This document shows, one piece after another, positions 1 to 6,854 of a DNA stretch of 64,000 bases. A program made the translations under genes and the position numbers. The number at the start of each line of letters is the position of its first letter. Within the stretch, counting starts at the first letter, position 1. Under the pieces are notes generated by a model. The model did no database searches and was not told where the DNA came from. It saw only the letters and a list, made by a program, of their open reading frames with translations. The stretch is from an uncultured Pseudomonadota bacterium (GTDB lineage: Bacteria; Pseudomonadota; Gammaproteobacteria; Burkholderiales; JALYOK01): the NCBI GenBank assembly GCA_902826775.1, contig CADEHE010000008.1, positions 62,001 through 126,000 of the forward strand, given 5' to 3'.

Positions 1-169
1 CAGTGACTTTGTCCGCTTCCAAATTGATGGGCTTATCTCGATCCGCGCGTTCCGCTCGCGCGCCTGAGCAAACGAGCGCTGCGCATAGCGAAACCCAAAC
101 TGCCAATGCCAGTTTGAATCCGGCGTGGTCAGCGTTGCTTCGGCGGGGTATTGTAGGTAGCTTTAACAT
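1..169 (-). CDS. lptA: LPS transport periplasmic protein LptA, N-terminal part (cut by window edge)
   Basis: Only the first 56 codons are present. LptA is the periplasmic bridge of the Lpt machine that carries lipopolysaccharide from LptC to the outer membrane. The visible protein starts MLKLPTIPRR, then has a hydrophobic signal peptide (ALAVWVSLCAALVCSGARA) with a likely cleavage after ARA. The mature start DKPINLEADKVT is typical of the OstA/LptA fold. The ATG at 169 lies inside the end of lptC, giving a 41-base overlap; I see no ATG nearer the signal peptide. The position directly after lptC fits the usual kdsC-lptC-lptA order. The call rests on the N-terminus and context only. Confidence 0.8.
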   Translation of the reverse strand, partial: MLKLPTIPRRSNADHAGFKLALAVWVSLCAALVCSGARAERADRDKPINLEADKVT

Positions 170-704
170 GAGTCAGCCTTGCGGTTCGTGTTCTGTTATT
201 GACCTCGAGACTTGCGGCGATGGTGGAGCTGGTTCCTTGCTCGATAAGCACGGCCTGGTCGGTACTCGCAATGCCCTCATCGGGGCGCACATGCAACTTC
301 TCCGTCGTCACTACTAACGGCGCTTGTCCCGAGACGCTTTCTTGAACGGCACGAACGTTTCCGTAAAAGAACACATCTTTGCGATCCTTGCTGACGGATG
401 CTTCTTTGGAACGCACGCTGAAAGGCGCTTGGTCCGGTTCGCGTCCGTCAAACTGCACGCTGAGCAAGCGCGAGGACCCATCGTCCGGATAATGTAGCAT
501 CTTTTCCGCGCGCAAGACAGAACGCACCTGCCCGGTCGGATCGAATTGCGTCGCGCTGAATGACTCCACTACGGCATCTGGCTCGTGTCTAATCGGGCTT
601 GGTAGCGGAGCGGGGCGAATCTGCATCGCTTGGTTCAACCAAAGCGTCATCGCTGCAAGTGCGATCAGCAATAGAACTGGTAACCAAGATTCTGAGCGCG
701 GCAT
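129..704 (-). CDS. lptC: LPS export ABC transporter periplasmic protein LptC
   Basis: LptC is a bitopic inner-membrane protein that receives lipopolysaccharide from LptBFG and passes it to LptA. The 191-residue product has one N-terminal membrane segment (about residues 6-26, WLPVLLLIALAAMTLWL) and a periplasmic beta-jellyroll-like part with the family-typical FSATQFDPTGQ and KDVFFYGNVRAVQ stretches. I chose the ATG at 704 (MPRSESW) because it places the membrane segment at the N-terminus; the frame is open further upstream but overlaps kdsC. The gene starts 4 bases after the kdsC stop and overlaps lptA by 41 bases, so the three are probably co-transcribed and translationally coupled. Confidence 0.88.
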   Translation of the reverse strand: MPRSESWLPVLLLIALAAMTLWLNQAMQIRPAPLPSPIRHEPDAVVESFSATQFDPTGQVRSVLRAEKMLHYPDDGSSRLLSVQFDGREPDQAPFSVRSKEASVSKDRKDVFFYGNVRAVQESVSGQAPLVVTTEKLHVRPDEGIASTDQAVLIEQGTSSTIAASLEVNNRTRTARLTHVKATYNTPPKQR

Positions 705-708
705 CGAG

Positions 709-1242
709 TCAATGAAAGCTGGATGTGTGCCGGCGCGCGCGCAGCAGCAGCTCACAAAACTCGCGTACGGCACCGCCTCCTCCATTGCGGCGGGTGACAT
801 AGTGAGCCCACTGCCGTACAACCAATGGCGCATGGGGGACAGAGCAAGCGAAGCCGCACGCTTTCATTGCGTGCAGATCGGCTAGGTCATCTCCCATAAA
901 CGCGCATTGCGCCATTTCCAAGTTCAAGCTCCGCGCCAATGCGGTAAGCGCAGCCAGTTTGTCCGAGCACGCTTGCACCAGGTGCGCGATGCCTAGCTCA
1001 TTGGTTCGCCGCAAGACCACCTCGCTGTGCCTTGCGGAGATGACGGCCAAGATGGTCCCCGCGGAGGCGAGCGACTTCAGTCCTTGGCCATCAGCCGTAT
1101 GAAATACCTTGGTTTCACTTCCGCTATCCGCGTACGCCAAGGTACCATCGGACATCACGCCATCCACGTCAAGAGCCGCTAGGCGTACGTTTTTGGCTAG
1201 GGTCAGGGTGGTGGGTGTGATGTAGTTCCGAAATATTGGCAT
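709..1242 (-). CDS. kdsC: 3-deoxy-D-manno-octulosonate 8-phosphate phosphatase KdsC
   Basis: A cytoplasmic HAD-superfamily phosphatase that hydrolyses Kdo-8-phosphate to Kdo in LPS inner-core synthesis. The 177-residue size is normal for KdsC. HAD motif I is visible as LAALDVDGVMSDG (nucleophile Asp in DVDGV), motif II at VISARHSEVV, and the motif IV acidic pair at FMGDDLADL. It is first in the minus-strand group kdsC-lptC-lptA, so Kdo production and LPS export are encoded together. The adjacent kdsD often found upstream in related genomes is not here; instead the cation antiporter diverges from it. Confidence 0.93.
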   Translation of the reverse strand: MPIFRNYITPTTLTLAKNVRLAALDVDGVMSDGTLAYADSGSETKVFHTADGQGLKSLASAGTILAVISARHSEVVLRRTNELGIAHLVQACSDKLAALTALARSLNLEMAQCAFMGDDLADLHAMKACGFACSVPHAPLVVRQWAHYVTRRNGGGGAVREFCELLLRARRHTSSFH

Positions 1243-1324
1243 AGTGGTTCGAGCCAGCAGGCGTTAGCGCGAGCAGCGGCAAATTATAGGCGCGGAATCC
1301 CGGCGGTTGCTGAGAACATTCCAG

Positions 1325-3307
1325 ATGATGACAGAAACCCTGATCAATACAACGACGTTACTGCTAGTGACAGTACTGCTCGTGGTTTCGTTCAGGCGTT
1401 TGAAGCTACCCTCGGTGCTCGCCTACTTGGGGGTGGGTATCGCGCTTGGTCCGCACGCACTGGGTCTCGTTACAAACGCCGAGCAGATTCAGCACCTATC
1501 TGAGATAGGTATCGTTTTCTTGATGTTCGCGGTTGGTTTGGAGTTTAGCTTGCCACAGCTTTTCGCGATGCGCACGGTGGTGTTTGGGCTTGGAGGTACG
1601 CAAGTGGTTGTGACCACGGTGATAGTACTGGTCGCGTGCATATTCGCCGGTGCTTCGTGGCAGAGCGGTTTAGCGCTAGGCGCGATCGTGGCGATGTCGT
1701 CCACCGCAATTGTGGCCAAACTCATGGGGGAACGGTTGGAACTACAGACCGCGCACGGGCGGCAGATCATGGGTGTCTTGCTGCTCCAGGATTTAGCCGT
1801 GGTGCCGCTGTTCATAATTTTGCCGGCTCTCGATTTGGGCACGGATACCCTCGGATCTGACTTGCTGTTGGCTGTGGCGAAGGCGGCTGTCGCCCTTGCT
1901 GTGTTGCTCTGGTTTGGCCGCGGTCCGCTTCGTGATTGGTTTCACCTAGTTGCCGGGAGCAAATCCTCGGAGCTGTTCGTACTTAACGTTTTGCTGGTAG
2001 TGCTTGGCCTATCACTAGTTACGCACCTTGCGGGCCTCTCGTTGGCTCTTGGCGCATTTCTCGCGGGAATGCTGCTTTCTGAGACGGAATATCGGTATCA
2101 GGTAGAGGATTACATAAAGCCATTTCGTGATGTCTTGGTCGGCATATTCTTTATCGGCCTGGGAATGTTGCTTGAGCTTGCAGTCGTTGCGCAACATTTG
2201 CTACTAGTGGTGGGTTTGGCGCTCGGTATGCTCGCTCTAAAGCTGAGCGTCGTTTGGCTGATTTGCATCTTGAATCGCAACGATAAGGGGTTGGCTTTAC
2301 GCACTGCGCTCGCGCTCGCGCCGGCGGGTGAGTTCGGCTTTGTGCTTTTGGCCTTAGCGAAGGGGCTGTTTCCCCAGGAGTGGTTGCAGCCGGTACTTGC
2401 GGCGATGCTGCTCTCCATGTTTACAGCGCCGCTGTTATTGCAGTACAGCGATAAGATTGTGCTTCGCGTGGTGAGAAGCGAGTGGATGCGTCGAGCATTG
2501 GCTGTGCACGACGTCGCGGTCAAGGCCCTTGGGGCTCAGAACCATGTCATCATTTGTGGCTATGGACGCAGCGGCCAAAGCGTGACGCGGCTGTTGCAGC
2601 GGGAGGGCATCCAAATCATGGCTTTGGACCACGACCCGCAGCGCGTGCGAGAGGCAGCGGTAGCCGGCGAATCTGTTGTGTTCGGCGACGCCCAACGCCG
2701 CGAGGTGTTGTTGGCTGCAGGTGTACAGCGCGCAATGGTGGTGGTAATCAGCTTTGCGCAAACGGAATCGGCATTACGTATCCTTAGCCATACGCGAGAT
2801 CTGGCGCCAGGCGTGCCTATTATCGTGCGCACTTTTGATGATAGCGACCTTACCCGTTTGCAGAACGCCGGCGCCACCGAGGTCGTTCCCGAGGTTGTAG
2901 AGGGAGCGCTCATGCTAGCCAGTCACGCGATGTTAATGGCTGGACTCCCCCTTGCTCGTGTGCTCAAGTGCATACGTCAAACACGGCGCACGCGCTATGA
3001 CCTAATGCGTGGGTTTTTCCCTGGCGCTACCGACGAGGACACGAGCCTCGAGGATGTTGCCCAACCGCGCCTTCACTCCATAGTATTGGCTCGGCAGGCG
3101 TTCGGCACTGGCAGAGATTTGGCCGAACTGCGGTTAGCGGATTTGGGCGTGGAAGTTACCGCGATACGGAGAGCTAACCGAGGCGCCGTAGTTCCGGCAC
3201 CGGAGCTCTTGCTCGAAGAAAACGATGTGGTGGTCTTACTAGGGCAACCGGATCGCCTTGCGTTGGCAGAGGAGCGCTTGCTGCGCGGGCTGGTCGCCGA
3301 CCGATAA
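1325..3307 (+). CDS. CPA2-family monovalent cation:proton antiporter with RCK domains (KefB/YbaL-like)
   Basis: Inner-membrane K+ or Na+/proton antiporter of the CPA2 family, about 660 residues. The first 380 residues hold roughly 12 hydrophobic segments with family signatures such as LGVGIALGPHALGL, FAVGLEFSL and LLLQDLAVVPL. Then comes a Rossmann RCK_N (TrkA-N) domain with GYGRSGQS (GxGxxG) near residue 415 and a C-terminal RCK_C domain (HSIVLARQAFGTGRDLAELRLADLGVEV). Such proteins act in glutathione-gated K+ efflux or general cation/pH homeostasis. The ATG at 1325 was preferred; a TTG at 1307 is possible. It diverges from kdsC, and its stop is 8 bases from the convergent pilin-like gene. 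The exact ion cannot be told from sequence. Confidence 0.88.
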   Translation: MMTETLINTTTLLLVTVLLVVSFRRLKLPSVLAYLGVGIALGPHALGLVTNAEQIQHLSEIGIVFLMFAVGLEFSLPQLFAMRTVVFGLGGTQVVVTTVIVLVACIFAGASWQSGLALGAIVAMSSTAIVAKLMGERLELQTAHGRQIMGVLLLQDLAVVPLFIILPALDLGTDTLGSDLLLAVAKAAVALAVLLWFGRGPLRDWFHLVAGSKSSELFVLNVLLVVLGLSLVTHLAGLSLALGAFLAGMLLSETEYRYQVEDYIKPFRDVLVGIFFIGLGMLLELAVVAQHLLLVVGLALGMLALKLSVVWLICILNRNDKGLALRTALALAPAGEFGFVLLALAKGLFPQEWLQPVLAAMLLSMFTAPLLLQYSDKIVLRVVRSEWMRRALAVHDVAVKALGAQNHVIICGYGRSGQSVTRLLQREGIQIMALDHDPQRVREAAVAGESVVFGDAQRREVLLAAGVQRAMVVVISFAQTESALRILSHTRDLAPGVPIIVRTFDDSDLTRLQNAGATEVVPEVVEGALMLASHAMLMAGLPLARVLKCIRQTRRTRYDLMRGFFPGATDEDTSLEDVAQPRLHSIVLARQAFGTGRDLAELRLADLGVEVTAIRRANRGAVVPAPELLLEENDVVVLLGQPDRLALAEERLLRGLVADR

Positions 3308-3315
3308 GCTACCGC

Positions 3316-3948
3316 CTAGAACGCCATGCAAACGTTGTAAGACTTTGAATCGTCGACGTTCGCGCTGGGTATTGCGGCTTGTGGATTTGCCCCTTGTTCG
3401 GCAATTCTGACCGAGCCTGTATCGGTGTTACCGTCGTCCAGCGTGGTATCGATCTGGCGCACATACTTGCCAAGCACCGCGCCAGAGCAAACAAAGTAGC
3501 TTCCAGTCATATTCACTATCGGGACGGCACTGGATATCCCAAGTCGGCCCCCCGCAACATTTCGCGGTGCGTAGCCCGCGTCACCCGTACCAGTAGGTCC
3601 AGCAGCCAGCCCCGCTTTGCGAATATGCTCCCAAAACAGGAACGATTCTTCTGTGTTAGTGGTGGAGTCCCAAGTGCCGTCAATGCGACCGTTACCAATC
3701 GTCCCTCCAGTTGTGGCGTTTGTGCCATTCACGTGGCTGGTGGCACTCGCGTCGTCACCGGGCAAAGCACGGAACTTGTCTTGATATTGGTAGACGTAGA
3801 CTGGGATGGTCTTTAGTTCGTTAGCGAGATTCTTAGCGGTTCCGCTGTTGATTAGCGCAGAGCCCTGGATGATACCCGCGAGCAGCAACCCCACAATCAC
3901 CAAAACGATCGCGATCTCGACCAGGGTAAAACCCGACTGACTTTTCAT
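3316..3948 (-). CDS. Type IV prepilin, MshA-like, probable major pilin
   Basis: A 210-residue type IV prepilin. The leader MKSQSG is cut before Phe+1 (G/FTLVEIAIVLVIVGLLL), with the conserved Glu at mature position 5, followed by the typical alpha-1 core. A C-terminal pair of cysteines (SYFVCSG and the terminal YNVCMAF) could form the D-region disulfide loop. The start at 3948 is supported by GAGG six bases upstream and by the short leader; longer upstream frames lack prepilin character. It is separated from the rest of the pilus locus by a plus-strand kinase gene and has its own sigma-54 promoter, so it may be the regulated major subunit. That it is the major rather than a minor pilin is inferred. 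Confidence 0.85.
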   Translation of the reverse strand: MKSQSGFTLVEIAIVLVIVGLLLAGIIQGSALINSGTAKNLANELKTIPVYVYQYQDKFRALPGDDASATSHVNGTNATTGGTIGNGRIDGTWDSTTNTEESFLFWEHIRKAGLAAGPTGTGDAGYAPRNVAGGRLGISSAVPIVNMTGSYFVCSGAVLGKYVRQIDTTLDDGNTDTGSVRIAEQGANPQAAIPSANVDDSKSYNVCMAF

Positions 3949-3986
3949 GTTCATCCTCAGGCAGAGCAAATGGCAGCAAAACGCTC

Positions 3987-4003
3987 TCGCAACAACCGTG
4001 CCA
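3987..4003 (-). promoter_or_regulatory. Sigma-54 (-24/-12) promoter of the prepilin gene
   Basis: On the minus strand the sequence is TGGCACGGTTGTTGCGA. It matches the RpoN consensus TGGCACG-N4-TTGC in all invariant positions, with the exact 10-base interval between the -24 GG and the -12 GC. Transcription would start about 12 bases beyond the -12 GC, giving a leader of roughly 25-30 bases before the ATG at 3948. The TGGCAC element lies at 3998-4003 and the TTGC element at 3989-3992. Confidence 0.85.
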
Positions 4004-4087
4004 TCTGGGTTAAGCTGCCGCATACGGCATAAAGGGAGCTTTCTTGAACGTTGTGACCACGTAGATGTTGCCATTTTAACACTATAG

Positions 4088-4123
4088 TGTCAGATCGCTG
4101 ACATGCCTGTCAGAAATTCGACA
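4088..4123. promoter_or_regulatory. Tandem palindromic upstream activator sites (TGTC-N8-GACA, two copies)
   Basis: Two 16-base inverted repeats: TGTCAGATCGCTGACA at 4088-4103 (perfect six-base arms) and TGTCAGAAATTCGACA at 4108-4123 (outer four bases symmetrical). Their centres are 20 bp apart, about two helical turns, so two dimers would sit on the same DNA face. They lie about 85-125 bp upstream of the sigma-54 -24 element and between the divergent prepilin and kinase genes. This is where NtrC-class enhancer sites are expected. The regulator at 18993-20462 is the obvious candidate binder, which is an inference. Confidence 0.7.
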
Positions 4124-4208
4124 CTTACCGTCTTTCTGCTCGTAGCGAAGTTAGTTATAGTCTCGGACGCCAAATCCAATTGGAACATGTTATCTGACAA
4201 CGCAGCAT

Positions 4209-5966
4209 ATGGCTCGCCCGGCGCTTTCGTTCGCCCGTAGCGTCACCGGCAAGATTGCCAGCGACCCCCGCTGGGTGGTCATTTTCATGCTCTTGGCGCT
4301 TCATTTGGGCATGGTTGCCGATGGTAGCGGCGCAGTCTCGCGTCCGTTTCTGCTGACCCACTTTGGGTTCTTCCTGCTCTGGCAGCCGCTTATGAACCCC
4401 GAGCGGTCCGTCAAGCCAGTCAGCTTAGTCTTGCTGCTCTCGCTAGCCGGCGTGGTGGTGTTTGTGTTCCGAGCATGGGGGGTAGTCATATGGATTTGCG
4501 GCCTGCTAGCCTTGCTTGGCGGACGAGGATTTTCGGTTCAAGCGCCGCGTCTGCGCCGATTCTATCTGCTTGCCTTCGTATACCTGTTCGTTCTGTTGCT
4601 GTTTTGGGTTGTTCCGCGCGTGCTGACGGGGCTACAAGTCAATCAGATCGTGGAGTATTTCGTGCGCTACGGCTTGCCTTTGATTTTCGTGGCGATGGCG
4701 CTCGTGCCTGTTGAACACGAGGCGGGCCAGGAGCAGCGTCTGATCGATTTCTTTTATAGCTTGATGTCTTTTCAGTTCGTATTGCTGCTGGCAGTCGGGA
4801 GTCTCGCTGTCATGCGTACAGTCGGTGGAGACTACTTCGTTGCTTTGTTGCTGACTATCTCGGTCGGATCAGTGTTGCTGTTTGTCTTGGCTCTGCTTTG
4901 GAATCCCATGGGCGGCTACCCAGGCCTAAGCACTTACTTTTCGCGCTATCTGCTAAGCGTTGGCCTGCCTTTTGAGGGTTGGTTGCAGCAGCTTGCGCAG
5001 CAAGCCGAGTCGGTTCCTGAGGCTGGAGCGTTTCTCGACGCCGCAGTTCCGCAGATGAGTCGATTGCCATGGGTGGTGGGCGGAGAATGGCGTTCGGCAG
5101 AGAGCGAAGGGCGCTTTGGCCGACAGAGCGCTCACTTGGTGGACTATCCCTTTCAAGATTTGCGGCTCAAGCTGTTTACGGATCAGAAGCTCGGCCCAAC
5201 GGTGGTTTTGCACGTGCGGCTGCTCGGGCAGTTGTTAAATGAGTTCTACGAGGCGAAACGTCGCGAGCAGTTGCTCAAGCAAAATGCTTACATGCAGGCC
5301 GTGCATGAAACTGGGGCTCGCTTGACGCATGACGTAAAGAATCTCTTGCAGTCACTAATGTCACTTTCCGCCGCTGGCCAACTTATGGCGGCCGATCAAA
5401 GCGCCGCTTATGCGGCAATGGTTCAGCGCCAATTGCCGCAGCTGAGCAAACGCCTGCAGTTGACTTTGGAACGCCTGCAGCGCCCCAACGAAGCCATGAC
5501 GAGCGTCATGCAAAACTCTGCCGAGTGGTGGGATGGTCTAAAGACTCGTTACGAAGGACGTGACATCGAGTTCGATTTGGTTACCACGCCTACTGACTCG
5601 ATCCCGCGCAATTTGTTCGATAGTGTTTCGGAGAATTTGCTGGAAAATGCGATCCGCAAACGCGACCAAGAACCCGGCATCGAGATTCGAGCCCGCTTTA
5701 CGGGTTTGCCGGAAGTGCGCTTTTCCGTGCTGGATTCTGGCAGCGCAGTACCAGTTTCAATTGCGAAATACTTATTCGGTCGCCCGGTAAGCGGCAACGC
5801 AGGCATGGGCATAGGCTTACTTCAAGCCGCCAAGCAGGCGGAGTCCGCCGGTTATCGTTTGCGCTTAGCGAGCAATGAACCCGGCGGGGTGTGCTTCGAG
5901 CTTACCGCAGTTGATCCCTACGCTGCTCGCGAAGCGGCTGCTGCGAATCAACCGCAGGCTGTATGA
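4209..5966 (+). CDS. Membrane histidine kinase of the pilus locus (PrsK/PilS-like)
   Basis: A 585-residue sensor kinase. Residues about 22-235 contain six to seven hydrophobic segments, followed by a region (about 260-350) that may be a degenerate GAF-like domain. The H-box is RLTHDVKNLLQSL (His374), an HDxKN type. The ATPase domain shows an N-box (SENLLENAIRKRD), a DSG G1 box (VLDSGSAVP) and a glycine-rich G2 box (AGMGIGLLQAAKQA). It diverges from the prepilin gene across the enhancer palindromes and converges end to end with the second prepilin gene. No partner regulator is adjacent; the NtrC-class activator at the other end of the locus is the likely target. It resembles kinases of the PEP-CTERM/exosortase type, but no PEP-CTERM gene is seen here. 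Confidence 0.8.
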   Translation: MARPALSFARSVTGKIASDPRWVVIFMLLALHLGMVADGSGAVSRPFLLTHFGFFLLWQPLMNPERSVKPVSLVLLLSLAGVVVFVFRAWGVVIWICGLLALLGGRGFSVQAPRLRRFYLLAFVYLFVLLLFWVVPRVLTGLQVNQIVEYFVRYGLPLIFVAMALVPVEHEAGQEQRLIDFFYSLMSFQFVLLLAVGSLAVMRTVGGDYFVALLLTISVGSVLLFVLALLWNPMGGYPGLSTYFSRYLLSVGLPFEGWLQQLAQQAESVPEAGAFLDAAVPQMSRLPWVVGGEWRSAESEGRFGRQSAHLVDYPFQDLRLKLFTDQKLGPTVVLHVRLLGQLLNEFYEAKRREQLLKQNAYMQAVHETGARLTHDVKNLLQSLMSLSAAGQLMAADQSAAYAAMVQRQLPQLSKRLQLTLERLQRPNEAMTSVMQNSAEWWDGLKTRYEGRDIEFDLVTTPTDSIPRNLFDSVSENLLENAIRKRDQEPGIEIRARFTGLPEVRFSVLDSGSAVPVSIAKYLFGRPVSGNAGMGIGLLQAAKQAESAGYRLRLASNEPGGVCFELTAVDPYAAREAAAANQPQAV

Positions 5967-6788
5967 TCATAACTGGCCGGCGCTCAGCATCCGGCTGATC
6001 AGCACGTGAAGCGAAAGCCAGCCGACGATATCGTCAAACTCGCCGGACGGACCCGCCGCATCGGTTATGTCATGGCTGACGAAGAAGGTATCGGCGTCGC
6101 CGTTTTCCTGTTCGTCCGCGCTGGCCCCGGACGCATTCGCATTGCGTCCCACCGACCAGATCACCAGCGGTGCTTGATCGGAAAGCGCAGGCACAGCACC
6201 GCCGCAACTCGTTGCTGTCGTGCTGCCGCCGCGGGCGCAAACGAATAGGAGCTTTTCTTGCGCGACGTTGGCGGTGCCAGCGCTGCGGATGCCATTCGGC
6301 GCTGTCAGCGCGAAGTTCACACCGGCAATCGTTTTGTCGGCAACGGAGTAACGCCAACGTGAAGTGGTTTGCGATTCCCATGGATCAATGGCGAAGCCGC
6401 TGCTATCCGTCGGGGAAATGCCCAATGTCGCTGCCGGCAGGAAACCGTCGAAGAAATTCGAGCAGCGGCCATGTGCCGGTGCAGTGGTCGTTGCGCTGCA
6501 ACCGCCGCTGTCCGCAGCGCAAAAACTCTCTTTGCCGTTGCTACTTGCGGAGGCAGGGCAGGGCAGACGACCGTTCGCCGCCGCAAAACCGAGGATCGCT
6601 TCCTTCGCTTCTTCGATTTTCGCGCGTGCTTCTCTTACTCGGCGTGATTCAATTTGACCGGCGAGTGGGACCAGCAACGCGCCCAGCACGAGCGTGGCTA
6701 TTACAACGACGATCGCAATTTCAACGAGCGTGAAGCCCTGCGCGCGCCCGCTCGGTTTCGTGCTGATTGGGCTCATAACTATACTCAT
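5967..6788 (-). CDS. Type IV prepilin-like protein (minor pseudopilin)
   Basis: About 273 residues, starting with an 18-residue leader that ends GRAQG, cut before FTLVEIAIVVVIATLVLGALL. Phe+1 and Glu+5 are intact. The globular part is rich in cysteine (CPAS, FCAADSGGCS, GRCSNFF, FVCARGG, TSCGG), suggesting several disulfides in the periplasm. It probably acts as a minor pilin in the tip or initiation complex of the MSHA-like pilus. The start could be the ATG at 6788 or the one at 6776; no strong ribosome site is seen for either. It is separated from the upstream large prepilin-like gene by a 66-base AT-rich spacer and ends flush against the convergent kinase gene. Confidence 0.78.
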   Translation of the reverse strand: MSIVMSPISTKPSGRAQGFTLVEIAIVVVIATLVLGALLVPLAGQIESRRVREARAKIEEAKEAILGFAAANGRLPCPASASSNGKESFCAADSGGCSATTTAPAHGRCSNFFDGFLPAATLGISPTDSSGFAIDPWESQTTSRWRYSVADKTIAGVNFALTAPNGIRSAGTANVAQEKLLFVCARGGSTTATSCGGAVPALSDQAPLVIWSVGRNANASGASADEQENGDADTFFVSHDITDAAGPSGEFDDIVGWLSLHVLISRMLSAGQL

Positions 6789-6854
6789 ACCAGAATAGGA
6801 TGGTCGATTTTACTGAGTATTAAAAGTGAGAATATCCAGAATGGAGTATATGTA
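6789..6854. other. AT-rich spacer between two prepilin genes
   Basis: The 66 bases between the large prepilin-like gene and the next prepilin are strikingly AT-rich (for example tattaaaagtgagaat and gagtatatgtac) compared with their GC-rich neighbours. No hairpin with a T run and no -24/-12 promoter is visible. It may carry a secondary promoter for the last gene; nothing in it decides this. Confidence 0.5.

Noticed and set aside
3..317. Open frame on the plus strand at the left edge
   Set aside because: It is antisense to lptA and lptC, which have clear signal peptide, membrane helix and family sequence on the minus strand.
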